DNA from: Nepenthes gracilis
Taxonomy: Eukaryota; Streptophyta; Magnoliopsida; Caryophyllales; Nepenthaceae
Length of the DNA: 64,000 nucleotides
Assembly: GCA_033239525.1 (NCBI GenBank)
Contig: BSYO01000038.1
Span: 3,983,556-4,047,555, forward strand
Direction of reading: 5' to 3'
The notes under the pieces were generated by a model, which was given only the letters and a program-made list of their open reading frames with translations, was not told the DNA's origin and ran no database searches. Below are positions 39,301 to 61,239 of the stretch, piece after piece (the stretch's first letter is position 1; every line of letters starts with the position of its first letter). The position numbers were made by a program, and so were the translations under genes.

Positions 39301-40618
39301 CCAATTGAGCAAATGAGGATTTGGAGCTAGGGTATTTATATAAGAATACTAGGAGCTTTAAGACAAAGTATGAGTGAGATCACCAAGGGACGTAAAGCCA
39401 ATGTGTGAGAAATCACCAAGTGCTGGTGGGTGTGTCACCGAGGGCGTTGTGTGCCGGCCGCATGTGTGCGAGGGTGAAACGGGGTTGCTGTTTCACCACA
39501 TTATGTAAAATGTCAATGAGTAGAGAATATCATAGTGAGAGAAAGGAGAGAAGAAAAATAGTGACATAAGAGGGAAAAAGAGTTTCCTTATTCTGAGTGA
39601 TTGTTTTTCTTATTCTCAATTCTCAAGGGGTTGTATAGTCAGGGTAGGTTAATTGTATTTTGTCTCGGGATTTTTGTAACCGGATTTTACATAATAGATA
39701 ATTTTTGAAATTTGTCATGTAGTTTTTACCCTTAGTTGAGAATGTGTTTTCTACATTAAAAATATTATACATTTCTTTGTATTCATTGTGCTTACACTAA
39801 TGGTGGCTGATGATGATGGGGGGTTCGGGTTTCCGTTGCGTCGGATTGTATAAATCCGGATTATTCGAACCCCAACACTAGGTTTTGTGTTGCGAGCACA
39901 AATCCAAAATGAGAGCTCAATCTCAAAAGACCAAACTGATAGAAAGGAGAGCTTCCTTATACTTATAAACCAGTCCTTATGGAACTGGCTCCATGACGTG
40001 GGACTCACAACATTCTAGCACATTTGTAGTGTTGATAACCAAAGTATATTTGTGGCTAGTAATAATTGATTCTTTGCATGCATTATTGTCACGAAAGATT
40101 TGGCTCGGTGGAGGTTATTTGCAACCGAATTTCAAGTAGATTATTTTTGGAAGTTAGATCCTGTAGTTTTTTATTTATTTGAAAAAAAATTTTCACATAA
40201 AAATTAATTATGCAATTTATGCTCGATTGCTTGTGTTGTTAACCCTGGTGGTTCCGTAGGAAGAAAGGGATGACAGATGGTGTCGGCGTCCTGGATCTCA
40301 AATTGAAGAGAAAATAAACAAGAAAGAGGTAAAACGAAAACAAGATTGAAGAAGACGAAAAGAAATCTCTGAACTAAAAACAAATTCTCGTGAACACTGA
40401 GCTTCAGCAGAGGGAAAATACCATGAGAAATAGAATCTGTGATCATCCTTCTCTCTGAAGCAGACTCCAATCATCCAAAGTGAGTAAAGAACGATGCCGA
40501 TCCCGGCGACCGCCACGATCGAATTCGCGACTTTCAGAGAAATCTGCACGCAGCTCCTAGAGCCTCTCGCCATTGAATCTACTGAAGCAGCGATCATCCC
40601 TGCGTTCACGGAAGCCAT
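27734..40618 (-). CDS. Tetraspanin (TET18/19/20 type), 5 exons, introns invaded by retroelements
   Basis: Exons on the minus strand: 40618-40422, 37901-37802, 28421-28341, 28213-28109, 27901-27734. All introns are GT-AG, and the joined frame is 216 codons plus TGA with no internal stop. An in-frame Met at 40573 would give 201 residues; the Met at 40618 has the better context (AAAAATGG). Visible parts: TM1 (VANSIVAVAGIGIVLYSLWM), TM2 ending in a GH motif (GISFCVIACIGHAAA), TM3 (YILLIFFILVAESFIIGDIF), a short loop with LNEDWKKDFPKDPSDRFDDF, TM4 (ITSMIMAMILRTM), and a proline-rich cytosolic tail (YDKLPLLNHPAQPPAFVVAQ). This fits small plant tetraspanins lacking the large cysteine-rich loop, probable membrane organisers. 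Intron 2 is 9.4 kb and carries a whole gypsy element; intron 1 carries a solo LTR. Expression across such introns is not shown. Confidence 0.82.
28531..29513 (+). repeat. 5' LTR of the pol-less gypsy element
   Basis: It aligns with 35985-36957: ATAACCCRTGGRTCGATC near the start, GATGTGGGCCCTCAGAGTCG (28659-28678 and 36117-36136), TTTCTCTACAAATACCT, and AGCCG/AGCCA-rich middle repeats. The motif CTACTATATGCATC is shared near the end. Confidence 0.85.
29514..30300 (+). other. 5' internal region of the pol-less gypsy element
   Basis: Possible gag leader: moderately GC-rich with several short frames on both strands, none with a domain I can name. Confidence 0.35.
30305..30391. repeat. (AAG)n(AAT)n compound microsatellite
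   Basis: About 12 AAG units run directly into about 17 AAT units. The poly-Asn, poly-Lys and poly-Tyr frames here are artefacts. Confidence 0.97.
30392..31850 (+). repeat. LTR-like insertion with internal minisatellite
   Basis: A purine-rich GAGAGAAAGAGG block (30610-30780) leads to a TTTTCGGCTCAC...TTTTAGAATAAAAG segment (31520-31567) and a GTTTGTCACACTG ending (31730-31741). The same order of motifs occurs at 56690-58570. This suggests a fragment of a long gypsy LTR inserted into the pol-less element. Exact edges are not clear. Confidence 0.4.
30955..31375 (+). repeat. Minisatellite, about 45-bp units, 8 or so degenerate copies
   Basis: Units read approximately GATATTGAAAATTGGATGGT, then CGAGAGTTGCAGGCCGAAAA, then TGTAGTC. 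They are clearest at 31045-31190 and decay towards both ends. No coding sense. Confidence 0.75.
32865..34360 (-). pseudogene. Antisense ORF of the pol-less gypsy element (PF04195-like)
   Basis: Minus-strand frames 34360-34124, 34087-33875, 33721-33443 and 33278-32865 follow each other with frame breaks. The last, 137 codons, has an Ala/Glu-rich coiled coil (LSQARLESKARSQEFSKANA, RLAVLQNESAHLEEELRSWF) and the end MDDGFYEGIYFNRRIVSLVA. This matches the decayed C terminus at 7180-7600 in the first gypsy element. The family is the putative gypsy-type transposon protein; its function is unknown. It lies opposite to the element's LTR direction. Confidence 0.6.
34361..35984 (+). other. 3' internal region of the pol-less gypsy element
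   Basis: GC-richer sequence with short overlapping frames on both strands and no recognisable domain. It runs up to the 3' LTR. Confidence 0.35.
35985..36957 (+). repeat. 3' LTR of the pol-less gypsy element
   Basis: Partner of 28531-29513, beginning TGATAGATTTAATAACCC and ending near AAGTGACA. Confidence 0.83.
36958..37801. other. Remaining 5' part of tetraspanin intron 2
   Basis: AT-rich intronic sequence with a poly-A run at 37748-37763. Nothing else is recognised. Confidence 0.5.
37957..38096 (-). repeat. Second copy of the exon 1 / intron 1 junction of the tetraspanin gene
   Basis: On the minus strand this segment aligns with 40436-40305: TTCTATTTCT-TG-GGTATTTTCC, CTCTGCTGA, GCTCAGTGT and TGTCTTCTTCAATCTTGTTTTC. 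It includes a copy of the last bases of exon 1 and its GT donor but not the TM1-coding part. Confidence 0.75.
38588..39877 (+). mobile_element. Solo LTR (copia-like) in tetraspanin intron 1
   Basis: A 1290-bp block begins TGTTGGG and ends CCCAACA, a perfect inverted terminal pair, flanked by CTAAG (38583-38587) and CTAGG (39878-39882), a likely five-base duplication with one change. The block has LTR-like composition, repeated GGTCAACG/TTGACCGG motifs (38750-39115), and an end block similar to copia LTRs (TTCGGGTTTCCGTTGCGTCGGATTGT). No internal domain follows, so it probably arose by LTR-LTR recombination. Confidence 0.78.
39883..40300. repeat. Fragment resembling the end of another LTR
   Basis: The segment 40100-40270 (TTTGCAACCG, TTTTTCACATAAAAATTAAT, GTTGTTAACCCTGGTGGTTC) resembles the R-U5 part of copia LTRs like the one at 39660-39877, but no start or partner is visible. 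Confidence 0.35.
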
Positions 40619-42326
40619 TTTTGGAAGGACGGCTTGCTCCTTTACCTCATAGTTAAGCTGCTCCAGTTTGCTTATAAGGGAGACTTGAAGTCATTTTTTA
40701 CAAAAATTTAACTATTCATATTTTAAAAATGATCTTTTTAAAAATTTCCAACTATAATTAAAAAAAAATAAAAATCAATAAAATTTGTAAAAAATAGTGA
40801 AACTTAAGATTTATTTATTTTAAAAATTTAAAACATTTATACAGAAAAAAATATTATAGCCAGTTTAGATTTAATTAGTTATAAGTATTTTGATAAATAA
40901 TTAATGTGTATTAAAGGTGAAAAAACAGATAAAGTGTATAATTAACCATCATCGAATTAGAATTAAACATATGATTATTTCTTTCAAACCATATTAAATA
41001 AATTACAACAGTCAAGGTTAATTAAAATGAAGTTGATATAGTTTTTCAGCCTCTTTATTTAAAACTTACCCATTAAACGTTTGAGTATCAATTATTAATA
41101 GACTAAAAATAATATATTTTTAACGACAAATCTCTTTCAAAACCTATAATGATAATGGACGGTCGATGAAAATATCACAATAGGTTCTAAAGGGAAAGTA
41201 TGTAAAATGCTATATGAATCCCTATTAATGAATTGATGGGTGTAATTTATCAAATTGAGACTTTCCTTGATTGCAAGCCAAAGCAAGAATGCATGATGTA
41301 AAGGGAGGAGGGTAGGTGTCTAAATGAGCTTCGCCCATAGGGTGATACTCTTCGAAGGTTGAAAAATCCTCCACGCTAATTTTACAATCCAGTAAACTTT
41401 ATCCTTGATATTTTAATTAAGTCAATACAATGATATGTCATTATAAATGTCTACCATATCAATTGTGCTAACTCCCGGCCAAATCCATAACTCTCTAGAT
41501 ATGATACAACATGCTCTTGTGTCATTAGGAAATTCAATACATTTAGTAGCAGATTAAGAAATTTTAAAATCGATAAACGATTTAGAATGCTGATTATCTG
41601 ACTTAAAAAAGAATCCACCCATTTCCCCGCATTCATAATGACGAACCTTCTAGTAATTGCTCGGAGGTTGAGAATTTTTCAAAAGCTGCAAAAAATATCT
41701 TTTCAAAATTTTTAAAATTCAGGTATATCTAACTTTCAACTTAATCTCCACTAAAAACTAATCTTCAGAATAATTTTACTGTCGGGGCTTTATCCACGCT
41801 ACTATATTTCAGATATCAATTTCACATTCACTTTTCAAAGTGTAAATACAATGAACAGATTCTAATAATAGATATCTTAATAATCTATCTATTTTTATAT
41901 GGTACTATTGATATAAATATATTAATAGAATGTGGTATTATCTTTCCTTCATGTCAACAACGATGGAACTTGAATTCAAATTTCAAGTGGCGGGTAGGCC
42001 ACTACGTCTTCTAATACTGACAGAGAAGCGACTCATTCATTATACAAGATAAAGTCAAGAAGAAGAAATTTCCTAGAAATTGTCTACTCATTTTTTAGTG
42101 ACTACCGGCCAAGAGGTTTTATCATTATCATTTCAAGTATTTATAATTTTTATTCTCTTAATGATTTACATTTATATTTATAATTTAAAATATTAAAAAA
42201 AATATATATATATATATATAATATAAATATTAAAATATTTTATTAATCCCCATTTAATTAATTATTAAAATAATAAAAACAAAGCTTATATATATATATG
42301 TAACACTTGTTCTAGAACAGCACAAA
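40619..42326. other. AT-rich spacer between the tetraspanin gene and tRNA-Phe
   Basis: It contains the presumed tetraspanin promoter next to 40618. Otherwise there is no convincing ORF, RNA or named repeat; a short TA run lies at 42201-42222. Confidence 0.4.
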
Positions 42327-42331
42327 GCGGG

Positions 42332-42374
<43 letters not shown>

Positions 42375-42399
42375 GCGTGTTCGATCCACGCTCACCGCA
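42327..42399 (+). tRNA. tRNA-Phe (GAA)
   Basis: 73 bases fold as a full cloverleaf: acceptor GCGGGGA pairs with TCACCGC (one G-U/A mismatch position aside), D-arm GCTCAGTTGGGAGAGC, anticodon arm TCAGACTGAAGATCTGA with GAA at 42360-42362, and T-arm GCGTGTTCGATCCACGC. The box A (TAGCTCAGTTGG) and box B (GTTCGATCC) internal promoters are intact. There is no intron and the CCA is not encoded. A T-rich stretch (CTTTTTT, 42410-42416) downstream serves as a likely Pol III terminator. Both features point to a nuclear gene. Confidence 0.97.
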
Positions 42400-42419
42400 T
42401 GTTAACAATCTTTTTTATT

Positions 42420-43368
42420 TTTATAAATATTTTCCGCTTTCTAAACCTTTTAATTTTCATAATAAAACGCCCGTGTAAAAGAAAAAAATATTTGATTTTA
42501 TTATAATACTAACAAATATTAGAATTCCTTATTTTCTCAAAAATTAATATACATTCTTATAATATAAAAAATTTAAATTAAAATAATATATTAAAATATT
42601 ATTTCAAGCTCTAATATCCATCACCTTTAAAAAAATCTCAAATAAATCACAGCAGATATAAGACATCCGCGGCAGCTTTTGAAAGATCCATCAGGTGTGA
42701 AATTCCATTGTATTAATTTATATTATAAATTAAATTTTGAAATAGCTATTTATATTATAAATTTATTATATATAATTTTAAAAATAATAATAATATATCC
42801 CCGCCAATATTATTCCATTTGTTAATACAAATTAATATACATATCCACCATTAAATAATATTACATTTATTTATTTATATATTTTTCTATAGAATGGTTA
42901 AAACACATGAGCAGATAAAATATTACGTCTTTAAAGGTATCAAAAATGGCTAGAAGGCATCCTTTGGCCATTCATCTTCAATGAAACTAATTAATAATTT
43001 CTTTTTCAATTAAATATGCCGTAAAATTTTAAAATAATGCCGATCAAACGATAATTCAATTGAGATATAACTTAATATTGGACAATATTTACGACTGGAG
43101 CTCGGGCTAAATGCGTTCATCTGGCCTTACGAAATCCTATAAAAAAGAAACGACGTAAAATTACAACACTCACCGGCAAAAACATGAAGCATCGTCTTCA
43201 GAACTCGATAAGGCCCAGCAAAGAATTCCGCCATCGAAATATGGACTTCTGGGTTGCTGAGGCGAATCCGTGACCTTGATAAAAGGGGAAGAAATAGAGC
43301 CGCTGCGAGCTGTGATAAGTTTCCGGTTCCCAAGGCTGAATGCCGGACTCAGGTGAGGGAGATTCATC
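42420..43368. other. AT-rich spacer and RPB2 3' flank
   Basis: No gene is seen. The right end must contain the 3' UTR of the minus-strand RPB2 gene. Confidence 0.4.
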
Positions 43369-54768
<11,400 letters not shown>

Positions 54769-54927
54769 TTTTTTTCTATTTTCCCTTTCTTGTATTTTAT
54801 TGCTCGAAATTTAACAAAGTCTCGTAAGTCTGATAATGAATCGCAGAGGGTCCAAGAACAAGAAAAACCCTAGGCGTCTAATCGTCCTAGCTCTTGGAAA
54901 TCCATCACTGAAATGTTTTCACACGCG

Positions 54928-54930
<3 letters not shown>

Positions 54931-54969
<39 letters not shown>
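54931..54969 (-). promoter_or_regulatory. (CT)n tract upstream of the RPB2 start codon
   Basis: About 19 CT units on the coding strand lie 163-201 bases before the ATG. CT/GA repeats in leaders of plant housekeeping genes can mark core promoters or 5' UTRs. The regulatory role is inferred. Confidence 0.5.
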
Positions 54970-54973
<4 letters not shown>

Positions 54974-54999
54974 TCAAATTATACTGATAGAATAGGGCA

Positions 55000-55640
55000 G
55001 CGTGGATTCTATAGAGGGAGGGAGTCGACACCGATCTGAGACGAGGATGGCGGTGGATCCTGAACGATGTATTCGGGCCAAGGCCCAAATAGGGCCTTAA
55101 ACTGTAGGTCCAAAATCGAGACTAAGGGCCCAAAGACCAAGGGATCATAGGCCCAACAGTGCTGCTTGGGGTGTTTTTATATGCCCTTACCAGCAATATT
55201 ACACTCTTTGTCGGGAAGAGGTCAACTATGGCCAACCAAAGACCGACACCATACGGGCTCCTGGGGAGACTGCATTTAACTGCTATCGTTTTTGTTGAAG
55301 ATTTTCTTTTAACATAGAAAGTTCTTTACGAGGAATAGTATAAGAAGTATACATGTATGACGTTTTTATTTACCCTATCTTATTTATTCGTGCATGTATC
55401 TAGATTTATTAGAGCATTTGCTATTTTATTTTGATTTTATTAATATTTGAGAATTTTATTTATTTTGTAAAAAATAGATAAATATTTTGTATTTATGTAT
55501 AATATGTTCGGAAAAAAAAAAAAATCATAATAACTTGCATATGAGCGTTACATGTGGTATCCATACAACATTTTTTAAATTTATAAGGTATCAATTCTTA
55601 AAATATAATAAATATAAGTAACTAAATTAATATAAATGAA
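55000..55640. other. RPB2 upstream region
   Basis: The proximal promoter of RPB2 should lie here. No TATA box at a sensible distance and no other feature could be supported. Confidence 0.35.
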
Positions 55641-58600
55641 TCGGGGACAAAGGACATGGAAGAAATTAGATTGAAAAGTCCAAAGATCCGGAATTGGTAA
55701 AATCAAAAATCAGCATTGTAAAACTCAAAATATTAATCCGTAAATAAGATTTGAATTTTAGATTATGATAACCACAATTTATTAAGTTAATATAATCAAA
55801 ATTAGGGTCCAATAATGTAAAAAATTAAATTAAAGGGATCAAAACGGGTCTCGAACGTCGCGTGCGCAAAGCTAGCTTACTGTAGGCTTGCCCCAAGACC
55901 GACCTGCGCTTGAGCCCCCTCTCGAGCGCTGATTCCAATAGCATGGCGCTTGAGGGGCGCTCAAGGTACCGCTTAAGCGTTGAATCCAGGAGAAGGGAGC
56001 CCAAAGCATGCTCAACGCGCGCTCAAGTATCAGTTCTTTTTTTTGATAAGTAAGTAAATTGAATTAAAATAAAATAAAAATATATAAAATTTGTGTTTTG
56101 TCTCAAAGTGTTTTTTCGACTTGAAGATAGAACAAAGACGTTGGGGTATACCCCGAGCAACATGAACATGTCATAAAAACAAAGAAATATTACATAGGAA
56201 TAGTCAGCCAGTCATCCTTTTAGAACAATCACCTATCAAAGACTCAGCTCAAAGGTATAAACAAAAGTTGGAAAAATTGATTTACAAATGACCCAATGTC
56301 CGCGCTCCCCATGTACAAATAATTGTGGTCGTGACATCCCCAAACCAATCCTGAGTATCGGGCTCATACCGAAAACCAGCAAAGAGAGTGAATAATCCTG
56401 TAGGAATTGTTTTAGACCGCCTTACAACTCCTTCCCAAGCACCGAGCTCAAAGGCTCAAATCTGCACTCCACTGAGGCAAAAATCGCATCAACCTGAAAA
56501 AACTCTAGTTTTTTTTTTTGGGCTGCATGATTGCTGGTCAGAGAGTTGACTAGCAAAATGTATCCAACACAAAATAGCCAATCTGGCCGGTTAGCATGTT
56601 GACCGGCCAGATGCCCCCCATCCTCGAGCATCAATTCGCCTATTTAAGGTCGCGCGTCTTATTTTTTTTATTATTTTCGCGAGGAAAACAAAGAGAGGAG
56701 AGAGAGAGCACTGTGGAGAAGAGAGAGAAGAGGAGATCGAGACTCTCGAATTCGTTTTTGACTTGGAACTAATTAAGGAAGTTGTAAATCGGGTCGAAGC
56801 AAATGTACCTATACGCTTTTCTTTCTCTTTGTTGCACTTTTCGTACCATTCTCTTCAAGTATTTTCGTTCAAATGCTCATCTGAGATTATATTTTATAAA
56901 ATTTATGTCTTGAGCATGCTTATTTATCGATTTTGTATTCGATTTGGTAATTTTACATGGTATTGAGTTTCGTGGAAACCCTAACCCCACGCACTCTGAC
57001 ATTTTTCCCATTTATTTTGAGATTTTTACATGATTTGACTTTAAAAAATTAGAACCCTAACTTATGAACGTGATTATTTGGTATTTGTTCACATGTATTA
57101 TGTATATGTTATTTTGTATGTTCTAAAAATTATGTTGGATACTTTTGTGAAGGAATTTGTGTTCCGAAAGCTATAATATTTGGTTTGACTCAATATGACA
57201 AGAATTTCCTAATTTTTCTAAACTTTAAGTTAATTTATACATGTATTTGAAATTATGTGAATATTTAAATTCACAAGAAAATAAAAATATGTATCTGTAC
57301 AAGTTCACAAGAATACCGAATATGTATATGTATTTGTAAGAATATGAAATTATGTATTTGTATCCCAAGTATATGAAATATGTAACTATTTCTACAAGAA
57401 TATGAAGTTTAAATCAGTAACAAGAAATTAGGACTCTGTAATTTGTTATCTGTTATTAGTATCGGTATCTGTCATCAATTTTTGTTATTTGTTATCCATC
57501 ATCAGTATCGATATCTATTATCTGTATTCGTTATTTGTTATTTGTTAACCATTATTAGTAATTGTTATTTGTTAAACCGTATCCATTATCTGTATCTATA
57601 TGTTTGTACGGAGTCTCCAATTTAAACTATGTAAAGTAATCATAAAATTGGACAAAATGTTTGTATTTTATAGGGTAGTATTTCCTAATATGTCTTAAAA
57701 TATTACAATGGTATTGAAAAAAATGCCCTACCATGGGAGTTTATGTGACAACTCTATATGTTTTGGCCTCTAATTAGAGGCATAAGGTCTTTTGATTATG
57801 TAGAATGAATACAATCTGTTTTATCGATATCTGTTTTATTAGTTGAAAAGGCCTACTAGTTCTAATATCTAAATATGAATAACATTTCTGCATGTTTTAG
57901 AACTAAATAATTTAGAATTAAAATAAGAAATTTAAATAAAATATCTATATCCAAAGGAAATCGAAAAAAAATATGAAAAGTTAAATATATTTTGAAAATA
58001 TTTTTGATCATGTTTTATATTTTTGCATCAGTATTATGATCATATCCTAATCCCTTGAATTGTTTTAAAGTATAATGCATTATTTTTATTATATATTGTG
58101 CCTTATTGAGCATTCGGCTCACTCCTTACTGTTTTTTTATCTTTAGATGAGCATGAGTTTAAGACCGAAGAGGAGGAGTAGAATTCGTGAATTAAGCTAG
58201 GCTTGAAGAATGATTTTTGTGGTCTTTTGCAAATGTATGGAAGGTTTATGTATATATTGGATGGATATGTTGATATATTTTGATTTTATTGATGATATTC
58301 AGATGAGTTTAGTTTTCGTTGTGTATGGATGATTTTATATGGTTCCGCAGGTTATTATGGTTTGCATTCAGGTACCTAATGACATCTCTCTATGCCGATA
58401 TTGTATCCAAAAATATGACATTGAAGTCACGAATATATTATGGCATTTAGATCGTGTGTATTGTTAATATGATATGTATATATTTTACAGGTGATTAGTA
58501 TAGATTTGTGTTTAGTTTGATGGACATTTTGCATGCAGAATCTTGCCGATTTTCGGTTAAAATATGGTCTGTCATAGAATCAGACTCTATTCTTGTGTAT
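55640..58600 (+). repeat. Long LTR-like region, probably a gypsy-derived fragment
   Basis: A GAGCGCT/GCGCTCAAG-rich block (55900-56030), a purine-rich GAGAGAGAGAGC block (56690-56740), a TTCGGCTCAC...TCTTTAGATGAG segment (58110-58150) and a TCTGTCATAGAATC ending (58570) occur in the same order as in long plant gypsy LTRs. The sequence starting at 63297 and the fragment at 30392-31850 share parts of the pattern. No coding domain and no matching partner LTR is in view, so edges are uncertain. Confidence 0.4.
57280..57610. repeat. Degenerate short-unit repeats
   Basis: 57280-57415 has repeated ATATGAAAT/TATGTATTTGTA units, and 57435-57605 has about a dozen variants of TTATTTGTTATC and TATCGGTATCTGT. 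These are low-complexity expansions with no coding sense. Confidence 0.7.
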
Positions 58601-60213
58601 TTGATTCAATATATGTATTTTTTTATGGTAAAAAGTTTTGTATTTGACCTTATCGAGTAGAAGTTTTGTACTTTTCTACCAGTTAGAAAAATTTAAATTT
58701 ATAATATAGAGACCATTCATAATTTGTATTTTTATGAGAATTATCATAAAAAATTGAATGAAATTAATATATTCAAACGTCATAATATATTCGGACAGAT
58801 TTGAGAATTGTACCTCATATCCACAGGTGGTAAAATAAAGTCACTTTATCCTCATCTATAGGAAAAAATATATAATAATATAAACAATTAGCCTATATGT
58901 CTAAATAGTAGTAATATGGTTTAAGGTTATCAAGATTAGGAGTAGCACTTTCTCAAAGTCAATCTTTCGGTCTTTAGTTTTTCAATTTGAGTATATTTTA
59001 GATTTTCAATATATTTTACCTTTATTTGATTTGAGATATTTGAGATTTTGATTAAAAATTTGTAAGTTTCAATCGCCACTTGATTGGATATCAGATTCAA
59101 CTGGTTTCGTACACTTGAGATATTTTGCCTTTGTTTTTGGATTTTGCTTTTGAGCAAAGAACCATATTCAAACAATCATTGGTTTGATGTATTGAATATT
59201 TATATTTCTCCTATTATAGATTTTGTTTATTTGATTCGTCACTTTATTCTAATTTTTGACTTCTTGTTTATTATATATAATATATTGATACTTATTAATT
59301 ATTTAGCTTATATTTTCATTATTTCTAATCCTTTCAAACTAGTGGGTTACGAATACATTGTAAGGGAGCTTGGATGATCGCTGGTGGAGATCTTTGCTTA
59401 TACTTTATGAGTATTGGTTCCGTTGTTGAGTTGTGATTATATCGGATGTATTTTGATATTGAGGATGTGGTGGATTTGACTAAAATTAGTCTATTATATT
59501 GTGATGATGATATTTGAATACTGTAGTGTCTAATTTATATAGGATCAATAATGGTATGAATTATTGGTTTCTTACTTTCCTTATGGACATTTAAGTAAGT
59601 TGTGTCAATATTATTGAACAGATGGGTAGTATGAGAAAATCCTATGAGGGTTGATGTTATTATTGTCATTGAGATCGTACGGATATTTTGTTAGATCATG
59701 CCCGGACTTGGGTGCGGTGTATATATTATTTTATTTTGTGGCTTATAATTATTATTGATTATTATATTACTTATTTTTTGTCCGAATTTGTAAGAAGTGC
59801 TAACTAATTGTCTTGATTGACCATTCAATTAGGCCATGGAAAGCTGTTAAAGTATGAGAAGGGGCTTCGTGAAGGATGATACATACTGTGAAGGTTACTA
59901 GGTAACTTGTGGTAGGAGTCTCAAGGCTACGAGTTCTCAAGTACCAAAAGCTTGAAGATCATTGGCGTCGATACATGGTGAGTGCAATCTATGACGAAGA
60001 AGATGAAAGTGTCTAACAATGCTTTGGTGACAATCAATGTAGTGAGTATCAGAGTCAGTCGAGCCTGTGACCGGACAAGTGCAAGGCTGATCTCCATTGG
60101 CGGGATATTTGGGGGTGAATAAGACTAGAAAGACATCTTCTATGAGTTGGAGATGCATCTTGGGCCCATTAGATAGTCCTTCGACCAAGAAACTTACATT
60201 TGAAGGGCCATTT
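58601..60213. other. Unclassified AT-rich sequence
   Basis: Short frames on both strands have no recognisable domain. A minus-strand frame at 60242-59937 (101 codons) looks more protein-like in composition but runs into the copia LTR and matches no family I know. Confidence 0.3.
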
Positions 60214-60971
60214 TGTTGGGACACGAAGCAGTGTCTAACCACGTAGCAAGAAGGAATAAACTTACAGTTATGAAGAAAGAAGAAAGAGAGGCAAAATCTT
60301 TTACGTAGAAAACCCTTTTAAATAAGAAAAAAAATTATGGGACTCCAGTCCACAAAAAGATTGCATTATATAAGTTTTCGATTACACAAACCACCGGCTA
60401 CACAAGCCTTAAGAGTCGATGAAGAAGAATAGAGCCCCGCCTATTGAGTGCACACACTCAACTCTCTCTATAATACTTCGCTCTTCTCTCGCTCACTGTC
60501 TTTGTAATTGCTCACACACACATACCTATGCACAGCACCCAAACACAAAAACACACATATATGTATGCTGGCTGATAAAAGCAACAATTATACAAATGTG
60601 AAGGACACACGTACAGGTAGTCACCTGGCAGCCTGCAACTCTACAACAGCTTGTAGATTGTCATACCCTGCAAAAAAAAAAAAAAAATGGCCCACCACTC
60701 TGCAAAGACTATGCGTATATTCCCATTCGCATACTCAGAAGATCTTCTGAGTTAGCCTCCACATATGCTTTCTGCGTACAAGTCTTCAGGCCTTCAAAGA
60801 TGCCTCCAGACATTGCCCATTAACCTCGGACCTCAAGTGAAGAAAGTCTTTGGGCATTACATAATGTCCTCGTCCATATTCACAATCCTCGGACAATTGA
60901 CTCATCAGGCTACGGACTACATCCGAGCAAGAGTCCGCGGCCACAATCCCACAAAAGGAGTGACTCCAACA
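60214..60971 (-). repeat. 3' LTR of the minus-strand copia element
   Basis: 758 bp, bounded by TGTTGG...CCAACA inverted ends. A poly-A run lies at 60671-60687. The five bases outside its outer end are CATTT; the partner lies outside the window. Confidence 0.75.
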
Positions 60972-61239
60972 AACTTCCCCTCACGACCGAGTGGGAACAA
61001 AGTTAGCTAGCCCAGCGATGTCACAGTAAGCTTTCAGCTTTTTCTTAGGTAAAACTTTAGTTATCATGTTTGATCCATTTTCATCCGACCGAACCTTTTC
61101 TACTGACAGTTGCCCTTCATCAATAATGTCTCTCACCCAATAATATCAAATGTCAATGTGTTTCGATCTTGAATGAAATGAGGAGTTCTTACACAAATAT
61201 ATGACATTTTAGTTATTACAGAGTACCATATATTTTTCT

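Noticed and set aside
40204..40470. An 88-codon antisense frame overlapping tetraspanin exon 1
   Set aside because: It is in a different frame from exon 1 and mostly in intron 1; no domain is seen.
41451..41636. A 61-codon antisense frame
   Set aside because: It has no neighbour exons, no splice context and no recognised domain; likely chance in AT-rich sequence.
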